DNA of 64,000 nt from Rosellinia necatrix. Its lineage: Eukaryota > Ascomycota > Sordariomycetes > Xylariales > Xylariaceae. Location: assembly GCA_021209875.1 (NCBI GenBank), contig JAGYVD010000009.1:496001-560000 (forward strand). Reading direction: 5' to 3'. Below are positions 35,648 to 47,865 of the stretch, piece by piece; position 1 is the stretch's first letter, and every line of letters begins with the position of its first letter. The translations under genes were made by a program, and so were the position numbers. Under the pieces are notes generated by a model. The model did no database searches, was not told the origin of the DNA, and saw only the letters and a list, made by a program, of their open reading frames with translations.

Positions 35648-36989
35648 ATGGCTTCCCTTGCCGCGGGGATCATCGATCCCACCATGGTCGGCAAGTACCG
35701 GGTCATCTTGAGCGATGCCTTGCTGGGGAAGGAGTCTAAGGAGGCATACACGGGCGTTCGGTGTAGGTGGTACTGCTTCTTTTCTATTGTTTCCATTTCT
35801 GTTTCCGTTTCCGTTTCTATTGCTGTTGTTCCGGTTCCAGTTCCAGTTCCTAGTCCAATTCTTGGGTTCTATTCTTGGGTTCTATTCTGGCTTCTGTTCT
35901 CGTCCTTACTCTTGCACGACGGTTGAGACATTATAATCTCAGCGACAGGCCGACTGACTTGGCATAATTCCAGGTAATCACAAGCCAGCCCTCTCCTCGT
36001 CCACGGCACCACACCAAGCGCGCATAAAGCCCACCAGCTCAGCGGATTCTTCCAATTCCTACGACCTATCCTTCCAAGATGGTGGTGGACGCTACGCTTA
36101 TGTGGGCACCCGTGGTCACGAGGAGAACCAATACGTGCTTATATTCGACTACGAGAGACAGGTCTTCATCTTACACCCTGTCGACTCCATGTTCAACATG
36201 AATGTAGTGCGCACGCCGGCCAACGACGATGCTGATGAGCTACGACAAGAATATCATCAACTCGAAGCCCATCTGCCGTCAAGTGCGAACAAGGCGACGA
36301 ACAAGGCGACGAACAAGGCAACAAACAAGACTGCCTCCAGCAAGCCGGCCCGGCCCAGCAAAGCCAAGAAACCTGCTCCGAAGGACTCTAAATCATTGGT
36401 GATTAAGAAAGTGGAGCCGCCGAAGCCAACACAGTCAGCCAAGCCAAAGAAGGCGCATCATGGTTCCGAGGATGAAAGCTCGGATGATGACCCGTTCACT
36501 ATTGAAAACCCGGGTGCTGTGCCTACCCCCAACCGTGATTTCTCTCCCGGGTTCATCGACAAGCCCCGCCGGTTCTCCGAATTTGTTGAGCAACAGAGCA
36601 AGGAGGAGGAGGAAGAGGAAGAAGAAGTAGAGGAAGAGGAGGAGGTGAATTACGAGGATCTGGAGATGGAGATCGAGGCTCTAAATGACGCGGACGGCGA
36701 GGACGACGAGGAAGACGACGACGCCGAGTCTGACAACTTCAAATTACCAAGTCCGGTACATCGCCGGATGGAGATGATGGGTCAAAATATCAACAGCGGT
36801 GGCGGGTATGCCAGCATTAGCACCACACACGATGCTCCTGAGGAGCAGATATCGGACGAAGACGAAGACGATATGGAGGACGTAAAGGGAGGCGCATCTA
36901 TTATCCAAGACGACATAGCGGTGGACCTAGAGGCCGAGCTTATGGCCGAGCTCGAGAGGGAAGAAAGCGACGTCAGCGAGGAAGAGTAA
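35648..36989 (+). CDS. Eaf-type (ELL-associated) transcription elongation factor
   Basis: Exons 35648-35762 and 35974-36989 give 376 residues (donor GTAGGT after R-T, acceptor CAG). The start is MASLAAGIIDPTMVGKYRVI. The Eaf N-terminal domain continues over the intron: CNHKPALSSS, DLSFQDGGGRYAYVGTR, ENQYVLIFDYERQVFILHPV and DSMFNMNVVRTP. Downstream is a Lys/Ala/Pro-rich region with three NKAT repeats, then long Glu/Asp runs and a C-terminus AELEREESDVSEEE. Eaf proteins bind ELL and stimulate RNA polymerase II elongation in the nucleus; the N-terminal pattern supports this family. The disordered acidic tail is usual for fungal members. Confidence 0.85.
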
Positions 36990-37938
36990 AGAAGGAAGGA
37001 AGCTTGGACATGGATTTGGAGATCCTATGTTGTTTTTGCTGTTTCTTTTCTTCTTATTTCCCCATCTCCTTTTTAGGCCACATAAACTCTGCTAACTAGA
37101 CGAGCGTGTTCGCATTTGATCTACCGCTCTCCTAGCGGTTTCTCAGATTATTAGGAGAACAACATAAAGCTAGGAAAGGATTAAAGCATGGTTGATGGCG
37201 TTTTGGCTTTATGGAATATTACTACCCTTGTTTATCAGCGGCAATCAGCGTATCTACTATCAATGACCATTGGCGAGAGCTTCTCGTCCACAGCGATCAA
37301 TAGAACAGGAAAGTTTTCAATCCAACATCTTTTACCTCGCAGCAATCTCATACTTGGGACGCGCAGGATGTTTTTCTTTATTTAATGCCTACTCATCGAC
37401 AGCAGAAACAGGCATATAACGGAGTACCACCCTGTTTGTTACGCAGGCTTGTTCCTCCATCTCAATTATGCGGCTGCCAGATCCATAGCCAGCCAGGGGG
37501 TCACGATGTCCCAAAACGCCCTGAATAGGACTCTTATTCAGGAATGATTATTCAGGGATGAGACCTACTCTAGCTTTCACCGTCTTCTCTCGTATCTAAC
37601 AGCAAAAATCCAGAACTGAAAAGATGTGGTATACTACATATATGGTATCTATCTAGAATCCGGAGAGTGATTAGGCTCGCATCATCCCCTGCTGATGGTT
37701 CTTTCTTTGTCGCGCACCAGTGAATCTGTATTGTTTGGCGAATTGGGTACTTCTATGAGTTCTAACCTCCCTTCCCGCCTAGGATACGCGCGTGCTGATG
37801 CCCAGGGCGGAAAGAGGGAGAGAAAACACAAAACAAAAAACAGCTACCATAACGTCGGGTGATGTGCATTTAATTTACCTTCTCTTGAAGGCGCCCTTCT
37901 CCCTTCTTCTTCACCCACCTCCAGCGCGCCGCCCCGTC
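36990..37938. other. Intergenic between convergent Eaf and hydrolase genes
   Basis: About 950 bp, AT-rich, with no gene seen. It holds the two 3' ends. Confidence 0.6.
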
Positions 37939-39276
37939 CTACGCGGGGGCCGAGAAGACGAGCCGCTCGTTGCCGGGGACGGGGTTGAGCACGGCGACGG
38001 CGGTGCCGGCGAGGCGGCCGTCGCCGCCGGGGCGGACGAGGGCGGCGAACGAGTCGGCCATGAGCTGGACGCCCGAGACGAAGCCGCGCTCGTCGAACTC
38101 GCAGTGGCCGCCGTCGGGGGAGTTGTCGACGGTCTGGAGCGCCGCGACCTGCCGCGCGCCGAGCCCGGCGCCCGTCACCACCTGCTCGTACGCCACCAGC
38201 GCCTCCGGGATCGACTCCTGCAGGATCGCCAGCTCCGCCTGCGTCGACTGGAAGTGCAGCCGCGTGTTGGCCAGCGCCGCCGCCGCCGCCGCCGACACGG
38301 CGACCTGCGGCGCCAGCGCCCCGCAGTTCAGCAGCACCTGGCTCTCCTTCTGGCCCGCCGTTGCGTTCGTTTGCCGCGCGGACAGAGAGGCGCGGCCGGC
38401 GCCGCGAGCACCGGCGGTGGCAGCGGCGGCGGCGGCGGCGGCATCGGCAGGAGCAGTAGCAGGGGAAGCGAAGTTCTGCATGAAGGCGGGCATGAAGAAG
38501 CCCGACAGCAGCAGCGAGCCGCCGCTGACGCCGGTGAAGCTGACGCGGTCGGCGTCGAAGGCGAGGACCCGGGGGCAGGACGTCGCGGACGAGGTCGTTG
38601 ACGATCTGCGCGTGCGCCTCGCCGTCGGTGCGCTGCAGGCCGCTGCCGCCGCCCCAGAACAGGTTCGGGTCCGGCGCCAGCACCGCCACGCCCGCGAGCC
38701 CGTCCTGCACCGCCTGGTTCGGGAAGTCGAAGAACGACTGGCCCCCGTCCCCGTGCAGCAGCACGTTCAGCCCGAGCCCGGACCCGAGCGCCCCCGCCGC
38801 CTGCGCCCCGCCGTCCACCCCCGACCCCGCCGTGAACTGGTCCGCCGGCGCCGACACCTTGAAGCGCACCGTCTCGCCGCTGCTCCCCCCGCTCGTGTTA
38901 GCTTTCTACTCTGCTCTGCTTTCGGCTCGATTCGGCCGTTTGTCCATCCATACGGTGTGGGATTTAGTTCATCCAGGATAATGGGTGCGCGAGGATGGGA
39001 GAAGGGAAAAAAAAAAAAAAAAAGATCTTATGGGCACTCTACTTACTTTACTTGTGCTGTGGTATCTAGGATCGTGCTGCCGTCCGTGGCTACCGAGACC
39101 CCCTGCGGTATCTGGTCTGCCTGCGCCTGCGCCGTCTGACCCTGCTGTCCCCGCGAACCGCCGCCGCCACCGCCCCGACCGTTCCCGTTCCTGTTCCTAC
39201 CATTTCGGTTCTGCGGCGCTGCCTCGGCGGCGTAGAGGGAGAGAGCTATGAGAAAGAGGGAGCGGAGGGATGGCAT
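37939..39276 (-). CDS. Secreted alpha/beta-hydrolase-like protein, interrupted by a +1 frameshift
   Basis: Exon 1 is 39047-39276 (minus), with a signal peptide from MPSLRSLFLIALSLYAAEAA and an Asn/Arg/Gly-rich segment. Exon 2 is 37939-38891, joined in phase 2. It reads VRFKVSAP, GLGLNVLLHGDGGQSFFDFP, FWGGGSGLQRTDGEAHAQ and NDLVRDVLP. The frame is then lost and resumes as VLAFDADRVSFTGVSGGSLL, with a GxSxG nucleophile elbow. LLNCGALAPQV, SIPEALVAYEQV, GGHCEFDERGF and NPVPGNERLVF follow. Removing one base from the G5 run at 38571-38575 restores a 393-residue protein. The family is common in Sordariomycetes, often under misleading names; the substrate is unknown. An Ala-rich low-complexity insert follows FMQNF. 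Confidence 0.78.
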
Positions 39277-40990
39277 TGTGTTGCGCTCTTGATTTTTACT
39301 TCCCAGAGTCTTTTTTTTTCTTTCCTTCTTCTTCAATATGAGCGAGCAGAAAATGCGTGTATAGATGGGTATTAGTAGTATCAGGGGATGGTGTTAATGA
39401 TAAATGAATAGGTCAAAAGGGACAGGCTGGCTGCCGATATAATGAATTGAAATAATACGAAAAGAAACCAGCACTTCGAGAGATCGAAAAACGATAAGCA
39501 GTAGACAAGTGAATGAGGAGTAGAAGCGAAAGACCGCGAGAATAATAAAGTAAAAAAACACACCCCGTAGCTATTTGCGAGTGCAAACTTACCTCCCGAC
39601 CTTACCTGCCCGCACAGGGGAGGGTACCAGGGATCTTTGGAGCGTCGCGAGACTGTTTTGTCCCGTCCGTTGTCTACACAGGAACCGTTTCGGATCCCAA
39701 CTCTTCTCTCCCAATGACTGGGAATCTATTCTGTCTAAAGTACTCGATAATTGACGACGCCGCAATGGGAGCAGAACAGTATCGCTTCTCTTTGTTCACT
39801 TGTTCCCCCCGATAAATTTCCATGATTACACCACACCCATGTTCTTAATAGGGGTACTCTGAGGTGTGGGCATGTCGTGGTAACTTGAGTGGGCCATACC
39901 CCCGGTGAGCGAGATCAAAGTACGCGTTGAAACGAACCCGAGACGGCGAACCCGAAACGACGGACCAGGGGATCACTTACCCCATGGACCCCAAATCACC
40001 CCACGTTTGCACTCGGAAATACATCGTTCTTGCTGCTTCTTGCAGCCATATACGAGGTATGGCAGCGGTTTGGGGTGGTTAAGCGATGATGTTTATATAT
40101 ACCAAAGGGAATCCCTCCCGAGTCCAACCGAGCAAAGGGTCCAGCGTCATCTGCAATTGGTTAATCACGTAAGTGAACGTGAGGCTGAGAGCTATTACGA
40201 GTAAATAGGGGATTCGGATGCCTTATCAATCCCGACTGGCTATCTTACCCCATGCTCAAATCTTAGGCTGGCTATGTTTCGGTCTGGGAAAACCCAGAGC
40301 CAGTCGTAAACTGTCATGGGAAAGGGGGGCATGACTTTTTCAATGACAATCAGAGGGCTTCCGAGGATATTGAGCCGTTTACAAAGGGAAGGCACTCCCC
40401 TGCTAGCTACGAAAGCAGAATATTCCGTCGGGTTTTCACCTGTATTCGTGTTTCAAGACGGAGTTTACGAGAAGGACATCAGCGATAATGCGATGAACTG
40501 CCTCGAGAAGGTAACACAACAGCGATTTGCTCACCGCCCATTTCTTAAAATCGAACCCGTAGGAGCAGGAATGGTGCTCAGAATAATATCTGCGCTACGC
40601 TGTGTTTTGTTGTGAAAATATCTAAGTTGCCCATCAACGGGGTGACTGAGCTTTTCAGACGAGACCAACATGTGTGTGGTTGCTCGTCCGAGACGTGGGG
40701 AGGGACCTATGGTAATCCGTACCGCCGGTTCCGATGCCATTACATATAAGAGCCCAATAACCAATCGCTTGCTTTCCCTATGCCTTTATACAATAGACGA
40801 AACTCGAACCAGAAGAAGAGAAATATAAAGAAAATTGAAGGCGCCGAATTGCCATTGATAGGAAACGCCGTAATAAGATTTTAGATGAAAGGAACCTCGT
40901 AATCCCACATGTATGGTGTCCGTGTCTTGCAAATTTCAGGGTAATCGTACAGGGGGGAAAGGTGCTTAACGGTAGGTTGCCTACCTACCG
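39277..40990. other. Spacer upstream of the hydrolase gene
   Basis: No gene supported. ORFs near 39905 and 40316 are short and carry no recognisable motif. A short inverted TAGGTTGCCTACCTACC run lies at about 40972-40989. Confidence 0.5.
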
Positions 40991-42991
40991 TCATCCGAAT
41001 TGCATCTCCATCTGATCAAAGTCTTGTGGCGTAGTTCCATGTTTCTTGGTCATATGTCGCCGCCAGTTGTCCTTCCGCGGGAAAGATTTGCCGCCTTTGA
41101 ACCATGCACAAGTGGGTTCCGTACAATGATACGCCTTAAGCTTTAAGTGCCGGTCATTGATATGCCGATCAAGATGTGTTTTGGTGCCGAATTTTCTATC
41201 ACAGTCCGGATAAGGGCACTCATGGGTGCGATCATGGTAGCGCTTGTGATGGTTGAGTTTGTGAATCTGATCGAACTCGCGGCTACACTCTGGACACACC
41301 AACGCGCCAGACTGAGGTGAGAGCTTAGAAGAGCTGGGCAGGACGCCAAGGTCGGGTTTTGTTGTACCGTATTCGGGAATAGTGGGAAATGGCGATGGAG
41401 AGGCAGTTGGGTGAGTATCAGGCGTCCTTCCGGTCGATTCTACCGTGGAGCTCTGCCCAGGAGTGGAAGAGTAATCGTTTGAGTCCATGGACCGACGATA
41501 GTCATCCTCACCAGGGAATTGGAGGTACATATCAGCGAAGTCATCCCCCCGAGGAGGTGGTGAGCTGAAAGTATCCTCCTGTGTTGGCTGCTGGGTAACG
41601 ATCTGGGGGGCGGGTGGCGGCATGACGGGCGGCGACGCTGAGTGCTTGATCTGATATGTGGTATAGGCCGCTTGTTCGGTAGGGTTGGTGGGCTGCAGGA
41701 TGGCCATGGGGTTTATGGTGAAGGAATCTGGGGACAATTGAGGGGAATGTGACGACCGGAAGGGGGAATGACCATTGGTATCTGGTTGGAAGCCATCAAC
41801 GTCCATGGGTTCCGGGATCTCGGGGCTCTTAAGACGTTCCCCTTGTGCAATCGGGCTTTGTGGCTTAGCTGAGAGAGGCAACCCATAAGTGGGGCCCGTG
41901 GCTAGAACAGAAGATGGGAGCTCGGGGTTTTCTATTGTTGGCAGAACGCCCGTTGAGTCAATACGGCCGGGGAACCCGCCATACTGAGAGTCTCCTGTCT
42001 GGTATCTGTACCCGCCGATTGGCGATGGTAGTTGGTGCTCACCTTGTCGCCCCGAGCCTGGCGGATGAAAACTCAAGTTCGGACCACCGTCAGCAATCTG
42101 TTCCGGCTCTTCTACGTATTCTGGAGCTGCACCAGTCCAAGCAGCGCCCTCAGGCGATCCTTGGCCGGGTTCTTGTTTTATCGTATCTTGGTGTTGCTGT
42201 TGCGACGAGGAATACTGTGCGCTATCACCGACCGTCCCTTTGGAGTTGCGTGTCGACTGGCGAGTAATAGTATTCCATAATCGTTTATGAAAAGAACTAC
42301 TTCTGCGGTGCTCCTCGGCTTCTTTTAACTGCGCCTTGTACAGCTCGCTCATCTGCGGCGTCATCTGCAGCGTCGGCATCACGGCGGCCGGGGCTGGTTC
42401 TGAGTCCATAGATATCCTCGTGTCATAATAACTAGAGTTGGCGGCTTCAGGCGCTGTCGATGCATGATTCAAAGGCGCAGTTATGGAATGCTCTGCTGCG
42501 ATGGGGAATGTTCGGGTCTGCTGGGGGGAAGGCAGCGAGAAATTGATGTCTGGAGGCAATGTATCATAGACCGAGACTTGATGATCGTAGGCCGGGCCGT
42601 TATTCATCCAGTCTTCGCCACCACGAGGTGATGTTGGCGATCTTTGCGTATCCGCATTTGCTGGCGGAATCGGATAGTTTCCGTTAGATCCTTCCTCCCT
42701 GCCAGATGGAGAACGCCCCAAATGCAAGGTGCCCGTCCGCGGCGAGTCAACGCCCGGCCAGGATGACGAGGCGGCATGATCAGGATCGGAAACCTGGGAA
42801 ACAGGCAATGCGTCGTCTACCTGGTCTTTCCTGGCCTTTCGTCTATAAAAGAAGTATAGAAACCCTAGGACTATCAGCAATACGCTGCCGCCTATTAGGC
42901 TGCCGATAACGGCGCCAGCAATAGCCCCGGGCGAAAGAGCATGACTGCGCCGGATGACGGCTGCCCTTGGAATGGCCATGGCGGGAGCCAT
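40991..42991 (-). CDS. Membrane-anchored C2H2 zinc-finger protein
   Basis: From ATG at 42991 the single open frame encodes 666 residues. Residues about 21-48 are a strong membrane helix (AIAGAVIGSLIGGSVLLIVL then GFLYFFY) followed by RRKARKD, the positive stop of a type I or III single-pass protein. The long middle (about 60-560) is Ser/Pro/Gln-rich and disordered. Three zinc fingers close the protein: VCPECSREFDQIHKLNHHKR, HECPYPDCDRKFGTKTHLDR and YHCTEPTCAWFKGGKSFPRK with their His pairs. This suggests a membrane-tethered transcription factor released by proteolysis; that is inference. The frame is open upstream to about 43120, and a TTTCAG acceptor there suggests an extra 5' exon, perhaps with a signal peptide. 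Confidence 0.85.
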   Translation of the reverse strand: MAPAMAIPRAAVIRRSHALSPGAIAGAVIGSLIGGSVLLIVLGFLYFFYRRKARKDQVDDALPVSQVSDPDHAASSSWPGVDSPRTGTLHLGRSPSGREEGSNGNYPIPPANADTQRSPTSPRGGEDWMNNGPAYDHQVSVYDTLPPDINFSLPSPQQTRTFPIAAEHSITAPLNHASTAPEAANSSYYDTRISMDSEPAPAAVMPTLQMTPQMSELYKAQLKEAEEHRRSSSFHKRLWNTITRQSTRNSKGTVGDSAQYSSSQQQHQDTIKQEPGQGSPEGAAWTGAAPEYVEEPEQIADGGPNLSFHPPGSGRQGEHQLPSPIGGYRYQTGDSQYGGFPGRIDSTGVLPTIENPELPSSVLATGPTYGLPLSAKPQSPIAQGERLKSPEIPEPMDVDGFQPDTNGHSPFRSSHSPQLSPDSFTINPMAILQPTNPTEQAAYTTYQIKHSASPPVMPPPAPQIVTQQPTQEDTFSSPPPRGDDFADMYLQFPGEDDYRRSMDSNDYSSTPGQSSTVESTGRTPDTHPTASPSPFPTIPEYGTTKPDLGVLPSSSKLSPQSGALVCPECSREFDQIHKLNHHKRYHDRTHECPYPDCDRKFGTKTHLDRHINDRHLKLKAYHCTEPTCAWFKGGKSFPRKDNWRRHMTKKHGTTPQDFDQMEMQFG

Positions 42992-43270
42992 GAGAGGGAT
43001 CCGAGGCAAGCCCAAGTTTACTAGCTGCCGGATGGGTGCGCCCAGGCGATGGAAAGGATGACTCTCACTGCCGACCCGGCGGGTCAATTGAACCCTTTTC
43101 CCTGAAATGACCTAGCGCAAAGTTGCCTGGGCCGCGAGACAAGATAGACGAGTAGGCAGACGGACGGATGGACGAACACAAATTACAATCAGATCCGCGA
43201 ATGATTCGGAAGCGGGTTGATCCCAGAATATTGGGATGACGCTGAACCGACCACGGCCGACGGTATGGCG

Positions 43271-43382
43271 CGTGAGCGAGTGAGCGAGTGAGTGGGTGAG
43301 CGAGTGAGTGGGTGAGCGGGTGAGTGGGTGAGTGGGCGAGTGGGTGAATGGGTGAGTGAATGGGCGGGTGAGTGGATGAGCC
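43271..43382. repeat. GAGT/GGGT minisatellite
   Basis: A 4-bp based array of GAGT, GAGC, GGGT and GAAT units without interruption for more than 100 bp. It lies about 280 bp upstream of the zinc-finger ATG, on the promoter or 5' exon side. Confidence 0.9.
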
Positions 43383-46300
43383 CGAGTGAGTTGGGAAGTC
43401 GCGGGCAAGTCGGAGGTGCAGCCAACAGCAATGGAGCAAGGCGTTTTTTTTTTTTCCCTGGTGGTGTGGTCTCGCTTAGACCGAGAGGAGGCTATTGAAG
43501 GCGATCGATGTGGTCGGCGGCCTCTGTCTCGATGGCGGGACGACAACGGGACAGCAGGGACAGCAGGGTGACGACGGCGGCGACGATCGCGGCTCTCCCG
43601 GCTCCCCCGACAACTGGCGATGAGAGAGGCTCACGGACGGTCGGCCGCAAACATGGTCAAACTACGCGGTGGATGAGGTGACGTTGAAGTTGGGAGATTG
43701 GTGGAGGGAGGTCCTTCAGCCTCATCGCGGCGCGGGTCTTGCTAAGGTCAGATGTTAGTGATAGGGGATAATAAGGATCGGAGGGAAAATATTGGAGGCC
43801 GGGTAGCTAGCTCCTCGCTATTGGAGCCGCCGCGTTGCCTGACCATACCCACCCTAGGACTTCAAGGCCCAATTCCCTAATTCCCTAACTCTCCAATTCT
43901 CCTGCTCACTAACCGAGATGGGTACATCGGATGGACAGTGCTTGGCAGAATGCCGGGGTGCATTGCTGGCGTGGTCCCTTCCCACCCGACGCCTAGCCTG
44001 CTTGACCGTCTTGGGTGTCTGGAGTGACGCCTGAGTGGTCTGTGTCCTACGTAGCGGTCGAGGGGTCCCCGTAGATTCGGTGGGGGTAGTCTGCAATAGG
44101 TTAGTTGGAGTCCTCACATTGGCCGACTCACGCTGCCTCGCACAGCATAGTGAGCTGTGATAGGGAATTTCGCTAGTGCCTGTGGATGCTCTCTCTGATC
44201 CAAGAGGCATCCTGCATGTGCGGTACCTCTTGCCTACCCACCGCTAGGATGGATTGGGGCGAGGTTGGAGAGCTACCCAAGCCACATTGTTAGGTCCGTC
44301 ATAAGTTCTGCCGAGCCACACAAGCTCCCTCTGACGGACTCGAAGTAGGTACCTATCTGGCGCGTGGATCAATGCGTATCGCATGGCCTGAGTCCGGCAT
44401 GTAGTGTACCTGGACGGACTCGCCGGTTTCTAGTCGGTCTGTCCAGTCTCAAACTGGATCCCGGACCCGAGTTACAACAACAAAAACGATCAAGTACGGG
44501 TTTAGCCATATCTATAGAAGAGGCTATGCCGCTTCCTATCGTTCGACTTTTTTGATCCGATAAACTGGTTCGCTCAGCCGCACTAATTCGTTCTTGTTTT
44601 GGAGTAATGAGTGTACTATCCACCACCACTTACTCCGCAAAGCAACAAGTGTATTATGTCTGCCCTTGCCAACTAACAATAGGTCGGTAGGAAATCCCCA
44701 CCTAACCTAATGCCTCCCTAACTCACCTTAACTATATGTCAGCGGCGCAGTATACCCTATGTGCTGTGCTGTGCTGTGCTTGTACACTATAATGAGGGGA
44801 AATAGAGTGTGTATGTCCGATAGATCTAGATGCGCCACCGGCACAAACCGTTATGTAACAATGTTCACACAGGTAACTAGCCTACCGAATCACCTGGCAA
44901 GATGGCTTGCTCAAAAGAAAAGCAGGGGGCTTTTTAGTCAGAATGATCTTTGCCCTTCTTAGGTATCCCACTTGCTTGCGCCAATCGAAGCTGCTCTCAA
45001 CGGTCGGTCTATTGAATCCATCGAATTTATTGTGCCACTTTGGGGAGCACTTTGCGACCTTAAAGGTGGCCAGATAGGTAGTTTGAAACTACAATGACCA
45101 TGCCAATGCAGGGGGTTCTCAGCAAGGTGTGTAGTGTAGCGACTGCGTCTTGGCCGAGGTCCTACGATAAGCTCATCCAAGGAAGATCTGCCTGGCAAAG
45201 TGAGCCTTGGCATGACGATTCACATGTACATATTGTATACCTCAAACGTAGGCGAACTGCTCATTGCTTCCCAAATGGCTATCTAGACCGTCCGTGTTGC
45301 ACCGAGCACGAGCCCTTGGACGAGCTCCAGTTCCAATTAGCAGACACAAAACACTCTTCCTAGGCACTGTGATGTTTTCTCAGCTCGCCAGGCATTTCAC
45401 CCCCACCCAGCAGGGTCTATTGGATTGGATTAGAGACGCCAGGTCCATAGGCTGGCTGTACCTAATGTCGTCCGTCGAGACCCTTCGCACCAGCCGCATG
45501 ACATGTAAATTGACAAACAGACAACCAATAACTACCGAAGCAACAAACAGAGCAGGGCTCCGATAGGAGCCACAGTGCGGCCATTTCTTCCATGGCGTGG
45601 TGGCCGCATTTGCTTATATACTTCGTGCTCTCCATACTTAAGTAGTTATTCGTTCTGTTCAGATTCTGTCCAGATTCTGTTCAGATTCGTGAATGCGACG
45701 AACATTGAAGCAATTAGCCTTGCATGCGATCTCTAGATCGCATTCATTCGACAGCCAACGGCTGCTAGGTTAGGCCAGGATTTGATACCCTCCCTCCCTT
45801 TGAAAATGAACGGGTAGCAATAGTAGTTGGTGGGTGCCGTTATTAGTCCATAATGCCGTAGTCCGTATAACATTGACGCCTTGTAACTAGTGTAAGTTAC
45901 GGTTGACGGAAAGAGCTCGGTACGGCCCATCTCAACCGGCGGGAGATACGTGAGGGAAGGCATTCATCCCACCACACACACCAAATCCTCAAAGCGCTCA
46001 AGCGCCCGCGTGTGGACAAGACTATCTCTATGCCCGGCCGATCCATTCCGTCTTGGGTATGGGTCATGTGGTATTCGCGGGGGTGGTGAGAGCCGAGACC
46101 CGTCGCTGTCACCAGCCTTATTAATATTCACCACCATGTACCTAGTCTAAGATCTGGACGCCAGTTCTGTGTCTTCGGGTCCAGTGTCTTGGGGCCCTGC
46201 CCTCGAGATGGTTGACGAACGAGCACGCCGAGGCCCGGGTTCAATACGAAATGGGGGCGATGTGTGGCACGCCATCACTTCAGAGCAGTACATCCTTCCA

Positions 46301-46633
46301 ATGCATCGCTGTCTTAACGACCTAATTGTGTCGCAAGAGTAGGACTCGTGCGAAAGAACGCGAGATGGTTGCGCTAATAATAGACATAGGCATGGGCTAG
46401 CATATCCATTCATCTGCAGGCTGCAGTGCTTAGTGAACAAGATACATATGTACATGACTACCTACCTATGCAATCTACGACTATATGATCAAGCCAAGTC
46501 ACTATATAAGTACATAATTATGGGCGAACACTATAACTACATGATTGAAGATGATGATAGTTACTAGCGCTTGGTGTACCCACACCAGAGAGTTCCTGCA
46601 TGATATATCATAGTGCACACTACTTAGACAGGC

Positions 46634-46666
46634 GTATGTATGTATATATGTATGTATGTATGTATA
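46634..46666. repeat. (GTAT)n microsatellite
   Basis: GTATGTATGTATATATGTAT followed by further GTAT copies. Intergenic. Confidence 0.9.
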
Positions 46667-47811
46667 GTTATTCCTATCCTGCGTAGGAATTCAACTCGAA
46701 TGCTTCTGGATGTTTCCCATCCGTCCCGGATTCAACATTCGCAAGTGGCAAGTCATAGGGTTGAGAATCCGGTTGATGCATTACAAGCACTTGGTCAGCG
46801 GTGATGTAATGTAAAATACTTCACAGCTAAATATGGGTTTACTTTCAGCAGAAACCCAATTCTATCCAGCTACTGCCCGGTGTGGAAGGGTTACTCTACT
46901 TTACTCTACTATGTAGGGAGTATAAAATGCTGCTGCAGTACCTACAGGGAGCGTCAAATTTTAGGTCACGCCGTTGACAGAAATTGGGTGTAGGGTTAGG
47001 GCGGGTACAAGTTACCGTACTTACTTGGTAAACACCCCCGTCCCGACCTCCTTAGACCGCTGATGTTACAACGGTTATAATGCTAGAGCAGAAACGGCAT
47101 TAGTACGATGTTAGCATGGCACTAAAATAAACATCGACGGCCCTATCCAGACCAACTATGGTTATCAGAAGCAGTTACAATGGTGCAAGCTAGCACGCGT
47201 GTAGGCGTGTAAGCGTAACTGACGATGACCCGATATATTGGCGGCCTGTTGTGTCCCAAAATGGGGCACACGCGGGTGCAGTGTAGTTCTTGGATGTAGT
47301 GTATGTTAAGATTACATGCCCAAGATAATGCCGTCTAGTCATCGTCTCATTCGCGTTAGCGCGTCGAGGGTATCCAAGTGCGTAGTATGTACGTACCTCC
47401 ATACCCCTGTCCGATCTTTGGTTTTCGATCTCTGCTTGCTGGGACCAAATCGTGAATCGGCGCTCCAGAAGCGTGTAAGCGGGCAACGACACAATACGCT
47501 TTCTTGTACGGCCATTTCGACTCGGCGGCGACACTCCAAAATGGCGCGCTCTCCTAAGAAGAAAAAACGGGGACTAGAAGGATCCCTAGCCGTGGCGACC
47601 ACTGCGCTGTGGGTTTTTATATATATTCATTGATTCCTTCCCCTTGGGCCCGCGGTGCGTTAGCGTTTGTTCGTTCGTTCGTTCGTTCGCTGTATGGGCG
47701 CATCCGTATCCATTGGATCTGGCATCACTTGAATGTCTCGATTTGCCTTCTAGGGCGAGATCAGATCAATATCAATTCGCCAACACATCTGGCCCGGCAA
47801 CGTAACAAGCT

Positions 47812-47865
47812 GCCTCGCTGCCTCGCTGCCTCGCTGCCTCATTGCCTCACTGCCTCACTGTCTCG
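47812..47865. repeat. 8-bp GCCTCGCT tandem repeat
   Basis: About six units with drift from GCCTCGCT to GCCTCACT. Intergenic. Confidence 0.85.

Noticed and set aside
37792..39139. Long plus-strand ORFs over the hydrolase gene
   Set aside because: Antisense shadows of a GC-rich exon. The minus strand carries a signal peptide, GxSxG and family-like motifs.
43065..43546. Thr/His/Ser/Pro-repeat ORFs near 43.3 kb
   Set aside because: They come from the 4-bp minisatellite, which is open in several frames at once.
46200..46260. GGGTTCAATAC as a possible tRNA T loop
   Set aside because: No flanking T stem, D arm or acceptor pairing on either strand.
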